From contig NZ_KB906271.1 in NCBI RefSeq assembly GCF_000381265.1, positions 49,487-113,486 on the forward strand: DNA of 64,000 nucleotides. Direction: 5' to 3'. This stretch comes from Curvibacter lanceolatus ATCC 14669 (GTDB lineage: Bacteria > Pseudomonadota > Gammaproteobacteria > Burkholderiales > Burkholderiaceae_C). The position numbers and the translations under genes were made by a program. Positions 19,709-27,468 of the stretch are shown here, piece after piece (the stretch's first letter is position 1; every line of letters starts with the position of its first letter). The notes below the pieces were generated by a model. It made no database searches. It was not told the DNA's origin and saw nothing but the letters and a program-made list of their open reading frames with translations.

Positions 19709-21091
19709 TCAAAGATCGGGGTTGAGGGCCAGGCGGGCATTGACCCGGGCCAGGCTGCTTTCGTCAAGGCGGCCCAACAGGGCCTCCAGGCCCAGGCTCT
19801 GCTGCAGCACCTCGATGCGCCCTTGCATCAAGGCCAGTTCGGCCGCAGTGCTGTCATTTTCGGCATTCAGCAGATCCAGGGTGGTGCGGTCTCCCACGCT
19901 GCGCCCCAGCCGGGTGGCCGCCAGGCGGGCCCGGGCGGCCTGCAAGCCGGCTTGCAGGGCGGCAAGACGCGCGGGCGCGGTGTTCAAGCTCAACCAGGCG
20001 GAGCGGCTTTGCTGGCTGATCTGCAGCCGGGCCTGGTCCAGTTCAGCGCGCGCCTGTTCCACGGCCTGCACGGCCTCTTGCTGGCGCGCATCACGCCAGC
20101 CCCCGGTGTACAGGGGCAGGCGCCATTGCAGGCCGATCATCTGTTGGCGGGCATCGTTGCTGGCCTGGCCATAGTCGCCCGACCCTGTCAGATGCTGGCG
20201 TGAGGCCTGGGCCACCAGGTCCAGCGAGGCCGAGGCGGCGGCACCGAGGCTGCGCACCTCAGCCTCGGCCACGGCCACCCGGGCCTGCAACAAGGCCAGG
20301 CCGGGGTGATCGGCCAGGGCCTGCTCGCGAACCTGCTCCAGCGGGGCTGGCGGGGGCGGCGCATCGGCGGCCGAGGGTGGGGCCAGGGGCAGTTGAAGCC
20401 CGGGCAGCCCGCTGGATTCACGCAAGGCGGTGAGCGCCATTTGCAAGGCGTTGTCGGCCTCCAGCACCTGGGCCTGCAGCGCCTGGGCCCGGGCTTCGGC
20501 CTCATGGATGTCGGTGACCGGGGCATCGCCCAGCCGAAAGCGGTCGCGGGCCTCGACCAGCATGCGCTGGACGGCCCGCGACTGGCTTTGCAGCAGGCTC
20601 AGCCGCCGGGCCGCCAGCACCGCTGCGAAGTAGCGCTGGCTGGTGTGCAGCATCAGGTTCTGGCGCGTGAGGCGGGCCTCCAGTTCGGCGGCCTCGGCGG
20701 CCTGCTCCAGCTGGGCGCTGCGGGCACGGCGCTCGCCATTGATCAGGGGCTGCCGCAGGCCCAGGGTCCATTGGCTGGCCCGCCCACTGTCGATCGAGGT
20801 ACCGAACCAGACCCCGGTGGACTGGCCAAACCCAGGGGCCGAAAAGCCCGCGCCCGTCATGGATGAACTGGCCGTCGTCAGGCCGGCACTGCCTGTGACT
20901 TCGACGCCGGGGCGCCACAAGGCACGCGCCTGCTCACGCCGCGGGGCCGCCTGCCCCGCCTGGGCCTGGGCCCGGGTGGCTTCGGGGTCGTTCTGGCCGG
21001 CGGCGCGCCAGACCTCCATCAGGTCGGCTGCCGGGGCGGACAGCGAGGCCAGCAGGGCCGCGGCCGCCAGCAGGGTCTTGGCGACTCGCAT
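19709..21091 (-). CDS. TolC-family outer membrane efflux protein
   Basis: 460 residues. Signal peptide MRVAKTLLAAAALLASLSAPAA. Two repeats of the long coiled-coil/beta-barrel fold (OEP domains) are rich in Ala, Gln and Arg, for example RQPLINGERRARSAQLEQA and LYTGGWRDARQQEAV. No lipobox is visible. It supplies the outer membrane channel for the RND pump encoded upstream in the same operon, with the membrane fusion protein as adaptor. The next gene upstream stops 3 bases before its start, so the two are translationally linked. Confidence 0.93.
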   Translation of the reverse strand: MRVAKTLLAAAALLASLSAPAADLMEVWRAAGQNDPEATRAQAQAGQAAPRREQARALWRPGVEVTGSAGLTTASSSMTGAGFSAPGFGQSTGVWFGTSIDSGRASQWTLGLRQPLINGERRARSAQLEQAAEAAELEARLTRQNLMLHTSQRYFAAVLAARRLSLLQSQSRAVQRMLVEARDRFRLGDAPVTDIHEAEARAQALQAQVLEADNALQMALTALRESSGLPGLQLPLAPPSAADAPPPPAPLEQVREQALADHPGLALLQARVAVAEAEVRSLGAAASASLDLVAQASRQHLTGSGDYGQASNDARQQMIGLQWRLPLYTGGWRDARQQEAVQAVEQARAELDQARLQISQQSRSAWLSLNTAPARLAALQAGLQAARARLAATRLGRSVGDRTTLDLLNAENDSTAAELALMQGRIEVLQQSLGLEALLGRLDESSLARVNARLALNPDL

Positions 21092-21094
21092 GGC

Positions 21095-21304
21095 TCAGCA
21101 GCCGCCCGGCACACCCAGCTTGCGCAGGATGCTTTCCATCAGGCACCAGTGGGTGATGGCGCTTTGCAGCAGGTTGAGGCCGACAAAGGCCGTGAACGCC
21201 AGCCACCAGGTGCTGAGGAACAAAGGGCTGCCGGGCACGCCCAGGGCCAGTGACAGCAAGATGAAGGTGCCGGCGACCAGGCGCACGATTTGCCACGATT
21301 TCAT
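21095..21304 (-). CDS. DUF2892 small membrane protein (YgaP transmembrane-domain type)
   Basis: 69 residues with two hydrophobic helices (LVAGTFILLSLALGV and WWLAFTAFVGLNLLQSA). The ITHWCLMESILRKLGVPGGC end carries two cysteines. In known proteins this domain is often fused to rhodanese, as in YgaP, which is thought to move sulfur or thiocyanate at the membrane. A free-standing copy between efflux genes and two rhodanese genes suggests an equivalent two-part arrangement: membrane anchor plus separate rhodanese. The role within the pump operon is inference. Confidence 0.88.
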   Translation of the reverse strand: MKSWQIVRLVAGTFILLSLALGVPGSPLFLSTWWLAFTAFVGLNLLQSAITHWCLMESILRKLGVPGGC

Positions 21305-21322
21305 GAAAAGACTCCTTGGGAT

Positions 21323-24300
21323 TCAGGTGGAGGAAGGCGGCGCATGACGGCGCCGGTAGGCCGCGTAATACAGCGTGGGAATGAGCACCAGGGTGAGCAG
21401 CGTGGAGACGCCGATGCCGAAGATCAGCGAGATGGCCAGGCCATTGAAGATGGGGTCGTCCAGGATGAAGAAGGCGCCCAGCATGGCCGCCAGGCCGGTC
21501 AACAAAATGGGCTGGGCCCGGGTGACGGCCGAGTGGACGATGGCCTGCTTGAAGGGCACGCCTTCGCGCAGTTGCAGGTGGATGAAATCGACCAGCAGGA
21601 TGGAGTTGCGCACGATGATGCCGGCCAGCGCGATCATGCCGATCATGCTGGTGGCGGTGTACTGCGCCCCCAGCAGGGCGTGGCCAGGCATCACGCCGAT
21701 GATCGTGAGCGGGATCGGGGCCATGATGATCAGGGGCGTGAGGTAGGAGCCGAACTGGGCCACCACCAGCAGGTAGATCAGGATCAGGCCCACGCCATAG
21801 GCGGCGCCCATGTCGCGGAAGGTTTCGTAGGTGATCTGCCACTCACCGTCCCACTTGAGGGCGTAGGCGCGCTGAGACTCGGCGGGCGCCTGGAAGAAAT
21901 ACGCCTGCAAAGCCCCGCCGCCCGGCGGCACCAGGGCCTGGATGTCGCCACGCATCTTGAACAGGCCATACAGCGGGCTGTCGATGCGGCCGGCCATGTC
22001 GCCGGTGACGAAGTTCACGGGCTGCAAATCCTTGTGGTAGACCGGCTGCTCGCGCAGGCTGTCACTGAGGCGGACCAGCTCGCGGATGGCCACCGTGCGG
22101 CCCGAAGGTCCGCGCACCTGCAACTGCAGCAAGGCGTCCAGATCGCCCTGGCGCTCTGGGGGCAGGCGCAGCAACACCGGTGTGGGGTACTTGCTGGCAT
22201 CGTGCAGGTAGGTGGCGGCCTCACCGCTGAGGCCGGCGCGCAGGGTGGCCACGATGGCGGCCTGCGGGACGCCTGCGGCAGCGGCCTTTTGACGATCGAT
22301 CAGCACCAGCTTGCGCGGGGCTGCGGCGATGGAGGAGTCGTCCACATCGACCACCGAATCGGTCTTCTCGAAGATGGCGCGCACCTGCCGGGCCAGGCTG
22401 AGCCGGCCTTCGGCCGTGGGGCCGTAGATCTCGGCCACCAGCGGGGCCAGCACGGGTGGGCCGGGGGGCACTTCGACCACTTTGACGTTGGCACCGAAGC
22501 GCTGGCCGATCTGCTGCAGCGCCGGGCGCAGGCGGGTGGCAATGGCGTGGCTTTGCTCGCTGCGGTGATGCTTGTCGACCAGGTTGACCTGCAGGTCACC
22601 CAGTTCGCTGCTGGCGCGCAGGTCGTACTGCCGCACCAGGCCGTTGAAATTGATCGGGGCCGCCGTGCCGGCATAGGCCTGGTAGTCGGTGACCTCGGGC
22701 TGCCGGGCCAGGTAGGCGCCGAGTTCGTGCAACACGGCGGCGGTCTGTTCGACCGGGCTGCCGGCGGGCAGATCGACCACCACCTGGAACTCCGATTTGT
22801 TGTCGAAGGGCAGCATCTTGAGCACCACCAGACCCGCCACCGGCAAAGCCACCGACAAGGCGATCAGCCCCGCCACGGCCAGGCCCAGCAGCCGGCGATT
22901 GCGGGTGCCCCGCTGCTCATCAAGCAAAGGGGTGAAGATGCGCTGGAAGCCCTGCTCCAGCCGCGCGGCAAGACCGGTGGCCGAGCCATGTGCGGTGGCC
23001 CCGGCGCCTGGAGCCTGGGGCTTCATCCACAGGCGCGACAACCACGGCGTGACGATGAAGGCGATCAACAGCGACAGCAGCATGCCCATGCTCGCATTGA
23101 TGGGGATGGGGCTCATGTAGGGCCCCATCAGGCCGCTGACAAAGGCCATGGGCAGCAGGGCCGCGATCACGGTGAAGGTGGCCAGGATGGTGGGGCCGCC
23201 CACTTCGTCCACCGCGCCGGGAATGAGTTCAGCCAGGGTCTTGCCGGGGTACAGCAACTGGTGGCGGTGGATGTTCTCGACCACCACGATGGCATCGTCG
23301 ACCAGGATGCCGATGGAGAAGATGAGCGCGAACAGCGACACCCGGTTGAGGGTGAAGCCCCAGGCCCAGGAGGCAAACAGGGTGACGGTGAGGGTCAGGA
23401 TCACGGCACTGCCGACGATGGCGGCCTCGCGCCGGCCCAGCGCGATGAAGACCAGGGCGACCACCGAGGCGGTGGCGAACAGCAGCTTCTGGATGAGCTT
23501 TTGCGCCTTGTCGTTGGCAGTGGCCCCGTAGTTGCGGGTTTCGGCCACGTGCACGGCCTCGGGGATGAGGGTGTTGTGCAACTGGGCCACACGGGCCATG
23601 ACGCCGTTGGCCACGTCGATGGCGTTCTCGCCAGGCTTCTTGGTGATGGCCAGGGTGACGGCGGGGTACTCGCCTGCAGGGGCCGCCTGGGGGCCTGCGC
23701 CCTGCCCGACCACGCCGTGCCACACCAGGCTGTTGGCCGCAGGCGCGCCATCGCGCAGCTCGGCCACGTCGCGCAAAAAGACCGGGCGCCCTTCACGCAC
23801 CGCCACCACCACCTCGGCCACCTCGCGGGCACTGCCCAGATAAGGGCCGGCTTCGAGCGCCAGGGCCCGATTGCCCTGCAGCAGATCGCCCAGGGGCGCG
23901 CCCTGGTTGGCGCCTTGCAGGGCGCGGCGCAGGTCGTCCACGGTGACGCCCAGGGCGGCCAGGCGGGCCCCATCCAGCTGCACCTGCACGGCATGCCCCG
24001 GGCCGCCCACGGTGCGCACCTCGCGCGTGCCGGGCACGCGCTTGAGCTCCAGCTCCAGGCTGTGGGCCACGCGCTCGAGGTCGTAGGCGCCGATGGCGGG
24101 GTCGGGGCTGTACAAGGTCAGGCTGACGATGGGCACATCATCGATGCCCTTGGGTTTGATCAGGGGTTCGAGCACGCCCAGGCCCGGGGGCAGCCAGTCG
24201 CTGTGGCTGCGCACGGTGTCGTGCAGGCGCACCAGGGCCTCGGTGCGCGACACGCCCACCTTGAACTGCACCGTGACCACGGCCAGGCCGGGGCGCGACA

Positions 24301-24586
24301 CCGAGGTGACATGCTCGGTGCCCGCCATCTGGGCCAGCACCTGCTCAGCCGGCGTGGCCACCATCTGCTCGACATCGGCCACGCTGGCACCCGGGAAGGG
24401 AATCAGCACATTGGCCATGGTGACGTTGATCTGGGGCTCTTCCTCACGCGGGGTGACAAGCACGGCGAACAAGCCCAGCAGCAGCGCCACCAGGGCCAGC
24501 AGGGGCGTGATCTGGGCGCTCTGGAACAGCGCGGCGGTGCGGCCTGCCAGACCCAGGCGGGGGGTGTCGTGGGTGGGGCGGTTCAT
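21323..24586 (-). CDS. RND-family efflux transporter permease
   Basis: 1087 residues, full length for the HAE-type RND pump. Twelve membrane helices and two large periplasmic loops are arranged in two similar halves. The N-terminal loop begins EEEPQINVTMANVLIPFPGA. Helix 4 carries GILVDDAIVVVENI with the proton-relay aspartates, and the second half has the GIIVRNSILLVDFI counterpart. The periplasmic membrane fusion protein and the outer membrane channel are encoded on either side, so a complete tripartite pump is present. Substrates of this sub-branch are generally unknown; the sulfur genes in the same operon suggest sulfur compounds or thiol conjugates. Confidence 0.94.
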   Translation of the reverse strand: MNRPTHDTPRLGLAGRTAALFQSAQITPLLALVALLLGLFAVLVTPREEEPQINVTMANVLIPFPGASVADVEQMVATPAEQVLAQMAGTEHVTSVSRPGLAVVTVQFKVGVSRTEALVRLHDTVRSHSDWLPPGLGVLEPLIKPKGIDDVPIVSLTLYSPDPAIGAYDLERVAHSLELELKRVPGTREVRTVGGPGHAVQVQLDGARLAALGVTVDDLRRALQGANQGAPLGDLLQGNRALALEAGPYLGSAREVAEVVVAVREGRPVFLRDVAELRDGAPAANSLVWHGVVGQGAGPQAAPAGEYPAVTLAITKKPGENAIDVANGVMARVAQLHNTLIPEAVHVAETRNYGATANDKAQKLIQKLLFATASVVALVFIALGRREAAIVGSAVILTLTVTLFASWAWGFTLNRVSLFALIFSIGILVDDAIVVVENIHRHQLLYPGKTLAELIPGAVDEVGGPTILATFTVIAALLPMAFVSGLMGPYMSPIPINASMGMLLSLLIAFIVTPWLSRLWMKPQAPGAGATAHGSATGLAARLEQGFQRIFTPLLDEQRGTRNRRLLGLAVAGLIALSVALPVAGLVVLKMLPFDNKSEFQVVVDLPAGSPVEQTAAVLHELGAYLARQPEVTDYQAYAGTAAPINFNGLVRQYDLRASSELGDLQVNLVDKHHRSEQSHAIATRLRPALQQIGQRFGANVKVVEVPPGPPVLAPLVAEIYGPTAEGRLSLARQVRAIFEKTDSVVDVDDSSIAAAPRKLVLIDRQKAAAAGVPQAAIVATLRAGLSGEAATYLHDASKYPTPVLLRLPPERQGDLDALLQLQVRGPSGRTVAIRELVRLSDSLREQPVYHKDLQPVNFVTGDMAGRIDSPLYGLFKMRGDIQALVPPGGGALQAYFFQAPAESQRAYALKWDGEWQITYETFRDMGAAYGVGLILIYLLVVAQFGSYLTPLIIMAPIPLTIIGVMPGHALLGAQYTATSMIGMIALAGIIVRNSILLVDFIHLQLREGVPFKQAIVHSAVTRAQPILLTGLAAMLGAFFILDDPIFNGLAISLIFGIGVSTLLTLVLIPTLYYAAYRRRHAPPSST

Positions 24587-24587
24587 G

Positions 24588-25625
24588 TCAGCGCACCTGG
24601 GCAGCAGCAGCCTGGGGGTCGAGGACCACGGACTCGCCCTCGCGCAGGCCGGTCAGCACCTCCACCTGATCGCCGCGGGTTTCGCCCAGGCGCACCTGGC
24701 GCAGCACCGGGCGGCCCTCGGCCGCCATGACATACACCGCCTGCAACTCGGCCCGCCGCAACACGGCGGCTTGCGGCACCAACAGCCTGGCGGGTGCACC
24801 ACTGAGCACGCGCCCTGGCAGCCACACCCGGGCAAAGCGGCCCGGGGCCAGTGCCGCAGACACGTCGGCGGGCAGCGTCAGGCGCAGCGTGCGGGTATGG
24901 CTGACGGGGTCGACGGCGGGCAGCCACTGCCCCTGCGGCGCCACGAAGGCCGGCAGGCCGTCCACCTGCACGCGGACCTGCCCCTGCTGGGAGGCCTGCG
25001 ATTCGGGCACCTGGACGCTGAGGCGCAGCGAAGCCGGGTCGAACAGGGTGAGCAAGGGCCGCCCGGGCGAGGCCAGATCGCCCAGGGACACGGGCAGCTC
25101 GCTGATCACCCCCGCATACGGCGCACTCACGCTGTAGTAGCCCGACTGGGTGTGCGCGGCCGTGGTTTGCGCGGCCGTGGCGCGCACCTGGGCCTGGGCC
25201 GTCTGCAAGGCCGCCAAGCTGCGCTCCAGCGCGGCCTGGCTGACGTACTGCTGCTCGAACAAGGCCTGCTGACGCTGGTGTTCGCGCTGGGCCTGGGCCG
25301 CCAGGGCCCGGGCCGCCTCCAGTTGGGCCTGGCTCACGTCAACCCCTGATTGGGCCGCCCGCGCATCCAGACGCATCAACAACTGCCCGGCCTTGACTGT
25401 GTCACCTGCTTTCACCGGCAGGGCCACGATGGCGCCCTGAACCTGGGCCGCGATCACGGTCTGCCGCCCGGCCTCGACCACCGCGTCCAGAGCGAGGCCC
25501 TGCGCTGCGCCGGTCACCACCGTCACCGGAGCCGACCGCAAATTGGCGGGAGCGGCAGCCCAAAGCGGAAGGCTGGCAACCATGCCCAGGGAGAGCGCCA
25601 AGGTGGCAAGGGGTTGGAGTTTCAT
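24588..25625 (-). CDS. RND efflux membrane fusion protein (periplasmic adaptor)
   Basis: 345 residues from ATG 25625; a TTG two codons earlier is possible. A Sec signal peptide (LATLALSLGMVASLPLWAAA) is followed by a lipoyl-type half motif, an alpha-hairpin (QLEAARALAAQAQREHQRQQ), the second lipoyl half (YYSVSAPYAGVISELPVSLG) and a beta-barrel. It joins the inner membrane RND pump to the TolC-like channel. It is the first gene of the operon, with the arsR gene divergent from it and the predicted operator in between. No lipobox cysteine is seen. Confidence 0.93.
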   Translation of the reverse strand: MKLQPLATLALSLGMVASLPLWAAAPANLRSAPVTVVTGAAQGLALDAVVEAGRQTVIAAQVQGAIVALPVKAGDTVKAGQLLMRLDARAAQSGVDVSQAQLEAARALAAQAQREHQRQQALFEQQYVSQAALERSLAALQTAQAQVRATAAQTTAAHTQSGYYSVSAPYAGVISELPVSLGDLASPGRPLLTLFDPASLRLSVQVPESQASQQGQVRVQVDGLPAFVAPQGQWLPAVDPVSHTRTLRLTLPADVSAALAPGRFARVWLPGRVLSGAPARLLVPQAAVLRRAELQAVYVMAAEGRPVLRQVRLGETRGDQVEVLTGLREGESVVLDPQAAAAQVR

Positions 25626-25654
25626 GGACAAAGGCTTTCGACAGAGAGATATCG

Positions 25655-25699
25655 CTATTTGCTTAATTCATTATTTAGCTATTCAGTTAAATAAGCAAG
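25655..25699. promoter_or_regulatory. Predicted ArsR-type operator between the efflux operon and arsR
   Basis: CTATTTGCTTAATT at 25655 and GTTAAATAAGCAAG at 25686 contain a perfect inverted repeat, TTGCTTA (25659-25665) and TAAGCAA (25692-25698). Both elements recur before the sulfide:quinone reductase gene at 18404-18427. The region is far richer in A/T than its surroundings and must hold both divergent promoters. Confidence 0.65.
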
Positions 25700-25748
25700 T
25701 GATACCATTCAAAGCCGTAAAGCTGGCCACCATGGCCGGCCGCTAGCC

Positions 25749-26114
25749 ATGGAAGTGCAGACGATGGAAAACATGCCGCAAGAGGCCCTGGAAGAGGTGG
25801 CCGCCTACTTTCAGGTGCTGTCGGAACCGACCCGGCTGCAACTGCTGAACCTGCTGCGCGATGGCGAGCGCAATGTGGGCGATCTGGCCCAGGCCTGCGG
25901 CTTCACGCCGGCCAACATCTCGCGCCACCTGAGCCACCTGACCAAGCACGGCCTGGTCAGCCGTGAGGCCCGCGGCACCAGCGTGTACTACCGCATCGCG
26001 GATGAATCGGTCTACCAGTTGTGCGATCTGGTGTGCGGCAACATTGCGCGGCTGTATGAACGTGCCCAGAAGCGGCACACCGTGTTTGCGCGAGAGGGCG
26101 ATGGAGGCCCCTGA
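25749..26114 (+). CDS. ArsR-family regulator with thiol-sensor-like cysteines
   Basis: 121 residues from ATG 25749; ATG 25764, with GGAAG 8 bases upstream, is an equally good start. This is a typical ArsR winged helix (LSEPTRLQLLNLLRDGERNVGDLA then ANISRHLSHLTKHGLV). C50 sits at the beginning of the recognition region, and C92 and C96 lie in the dimer helix (VYQLCDLVCGNI). These positions differ from the C42/C108 pair of BigR/SqrR persulfide sensors, so it is not simply an orthologue, but sensing of reactive sulfur or a soft metal through cysteine is likely. It is divergent from the RND-rhodanese operon it presumably represses. Confidence 0.88.
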   Translation: MEVQTMENMPQEALEEVAAYFQVLSEPTRLQLLNLLRDGERNVGDLAQACGFTPANISRHLSHLTKHGLVSREARGTSVYYRIADESVYQLCDLVCGNIARLYERAQKRHTVFAREGDGGP

Positions 26115-26185
26115 GCCCCCATCACGTTGAAGCCGACACGAACGGCAGGCAAAATGGCGCGCCCCCATCGGGAGTGGAGAACACC

Positions 26186-26785
26186 ATGGAAAAAAGAGAC
26201 TTCATGACCCTGGCCGGCCTGACCGGCTTGGCCCTGAGCACCCTGAACGCACCGGCCCGGGCCCAGACCCAGCCGGCGGCCAGTGCAGAGCCTGTGCTGC
26301 TGACGGTGACCGGCGCGGTGGGCAAGCCCAACCGCGGTGCGCTGGACCACGCGCTCGACCAGATGATGGCCAAGCAAGGGATCGAGTTCAAACAGGCCAC
26401 CACCTTCACGGCCAGCAGCCTGGCCAAGCTGCCTGCGATCAGCATCCGACCCAAGCTGGAATACGACAGCAAGCCCCACGAACTGAGCGGCCCACTGCTG
26501 ACCACGGTGCTGGAAGCGGCTGGCGTGACGCTGCAGCCCACGCGCCCGATCGAGTTGCGGGCCGTGGATGGCTACAACGTGACGTTGACGGTGGCCGAGA
26601 TCCGCGACCGCCAGATGATCGTGGCCACCCACCTGGACGGCAAACCCATGGGCCTGGGCGGCCTGGGCCCCCAGTGGGCGGTGTACGACCCGGAACACAT
26701 CCCCTCGCTCAAGGGCAAGCCTTTGAACGAAGGCTTTGCCAAGTGCCCCTGGGGCCTGTACCACATTGGCGTCAAGCCTGCGTGA
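26186..26785 (+). CDS. Exported protein with oxidoreductase molybdopterin-binding-like fold
   Basis: 199 residues from ATG 26186, preceded by GGAGTGGAG at 6 bases. The signal peptide is MEKRDFMTLAGLTGLALST...ARAQ; KR replaces the twin arginine, so Sec export or a weak Tat signal. The rest resembles the sulfite-oxidase-like molybdopterin domain in short form: LEAAGVTLQPTRPIELRAVDGYNVTL, then PMGLGGLGPQWAVYDPE. No conserved cysteine ligand for molybdenum is apparent in the expected place, so catalysis is doubtful. Such short homologues often sit near sensor kinases. It follows arsR by 71 bp and may be transcribed with it. Confidence 0.7.
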   Translation: MEKRDFMTLAGLTGLALSTLNAPARAQTQPAASAEPVLLTVTGAVGKPNRGALDHALDQMMAKQGIEFKQATTFTASSLAKLPAISIRPKLEYDSKPHELSGPLLTTVLEAAGVTLQPTRPIELRAVDGYNVTLTVAEIRDRQMIVATHLDGKPMGLGGLGPQWAVYDPEHIPSLKGKPLNEGFAKCPWGLYHIGVKPA

Positions 26786-26898
26786 ACGCCAGTGGGCGGG
26801 TGCCGGGATTGGCGCCCGCAAGGCGGACGGACGGTGAGATGGCGCAATAATGCAGGATGGGGCTCAGCCCTCCACAACCCGTCGGCTTCACCGTTCCC

Positions 26899-27468
26899 AT
26901 GACCCTGTTTTCGTTGCCGTCTGTGCATCTGGCCCGCCGGGCCGCCCTGCCCCTGGTTCTGCTGCTGACCTTGTCGGGCTGCAGTCTGTTGAGCAGCAAG
27001 CCCGCACCGGGCCACTCGGCCTACCAGGCCGAGCAGTTCCAGCCGAACGAGAATTTTTCGCGCCTGTTCGACGCCAGCCCGGAAACCACCTGCGAAGCCG
27101 CCCGCCGGGCCTTGCTGAGCCAGGGCTATGTGATCACCCAGGCCAAGCCCGCCAGCATCAATGGGCAGAAAAGCTTTCAGCCCGATGGGGACACCCACCT
27201 GGAGATCACGTTCACCATCGTGTGTGTGCCCGATGGGCGCGACAAGAACATCGCCACGGCCTACGTGACGGCGCAGCAGGACCGCTATGCCGTGAAGAAA
27301 AGCAGTTCGGCCACCAGCGTGGGGGTGAGTGCCATCGGCTCCATATCGCTGCCGCTGTCGTCCACCCAGGACTCGATGGTGAAAGTGGGTTCTGAGACGA
27401 TCCTGGCCCCCACCTTCTACGACCGCTTTTTTGGCCTGATCAGCCGCGAGGTCAAAGACCTGCCCTGA
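26899..27468 (+). CDS. DUF2242-like outer membrane lipoprotein
   Basis: 189 residues from ATG 26899; an ATG at 26857 would add 14 residues before the signal peptide. The type II signal peptide has the lipobox LSGC (ALPLVLLLTLSGCSLL). The mature protein is polar, with two further cysteines (TTCEAARR and FTIVCVPDGR) and an ending FYDRFFGLISREVKDL, matching my recollection of the DUF2242 family. Residue +2 after the lipid-bearing cysteine is Ser, so outer membrane sorting is expected. Function unknown. Its 3' end overlaps the convergent histidine kinase gene by 17 bases. Confidence 0.75.
   Translation: MTLFSLPSVHLARRAALPLVLLLTLSGCSLLSSKPAPGHSAYQAEQFQPNENFSRLFDASPETTCEAARRALLSQGYVITQAKPASINGQKSFQPDGDTHLEITFTIVCVPDGRDKNIATAYVTAQQDRYAVKKSSSATSVGVSAIGSISLPLSSTQDSMVKVGSETILAPTFYDRFFGLISREVKDLP

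Noticed and set aside
21290..24730. Very long plus-strand open frame opposite the RND transporter gene
   Set aside because: It is His/Gln/Gly-rich, typical of an antisense frame in GC-rich DNA. The minus strand encodes a complete, well-conserved RND protein.
25749..26114. Calling the ArsR gene bigR or sqrR
   Set aside because: The sulfur context fits, but the cysteine positions (50, 92, 96) do not match those of the characterised BigR/SqrR proteins.
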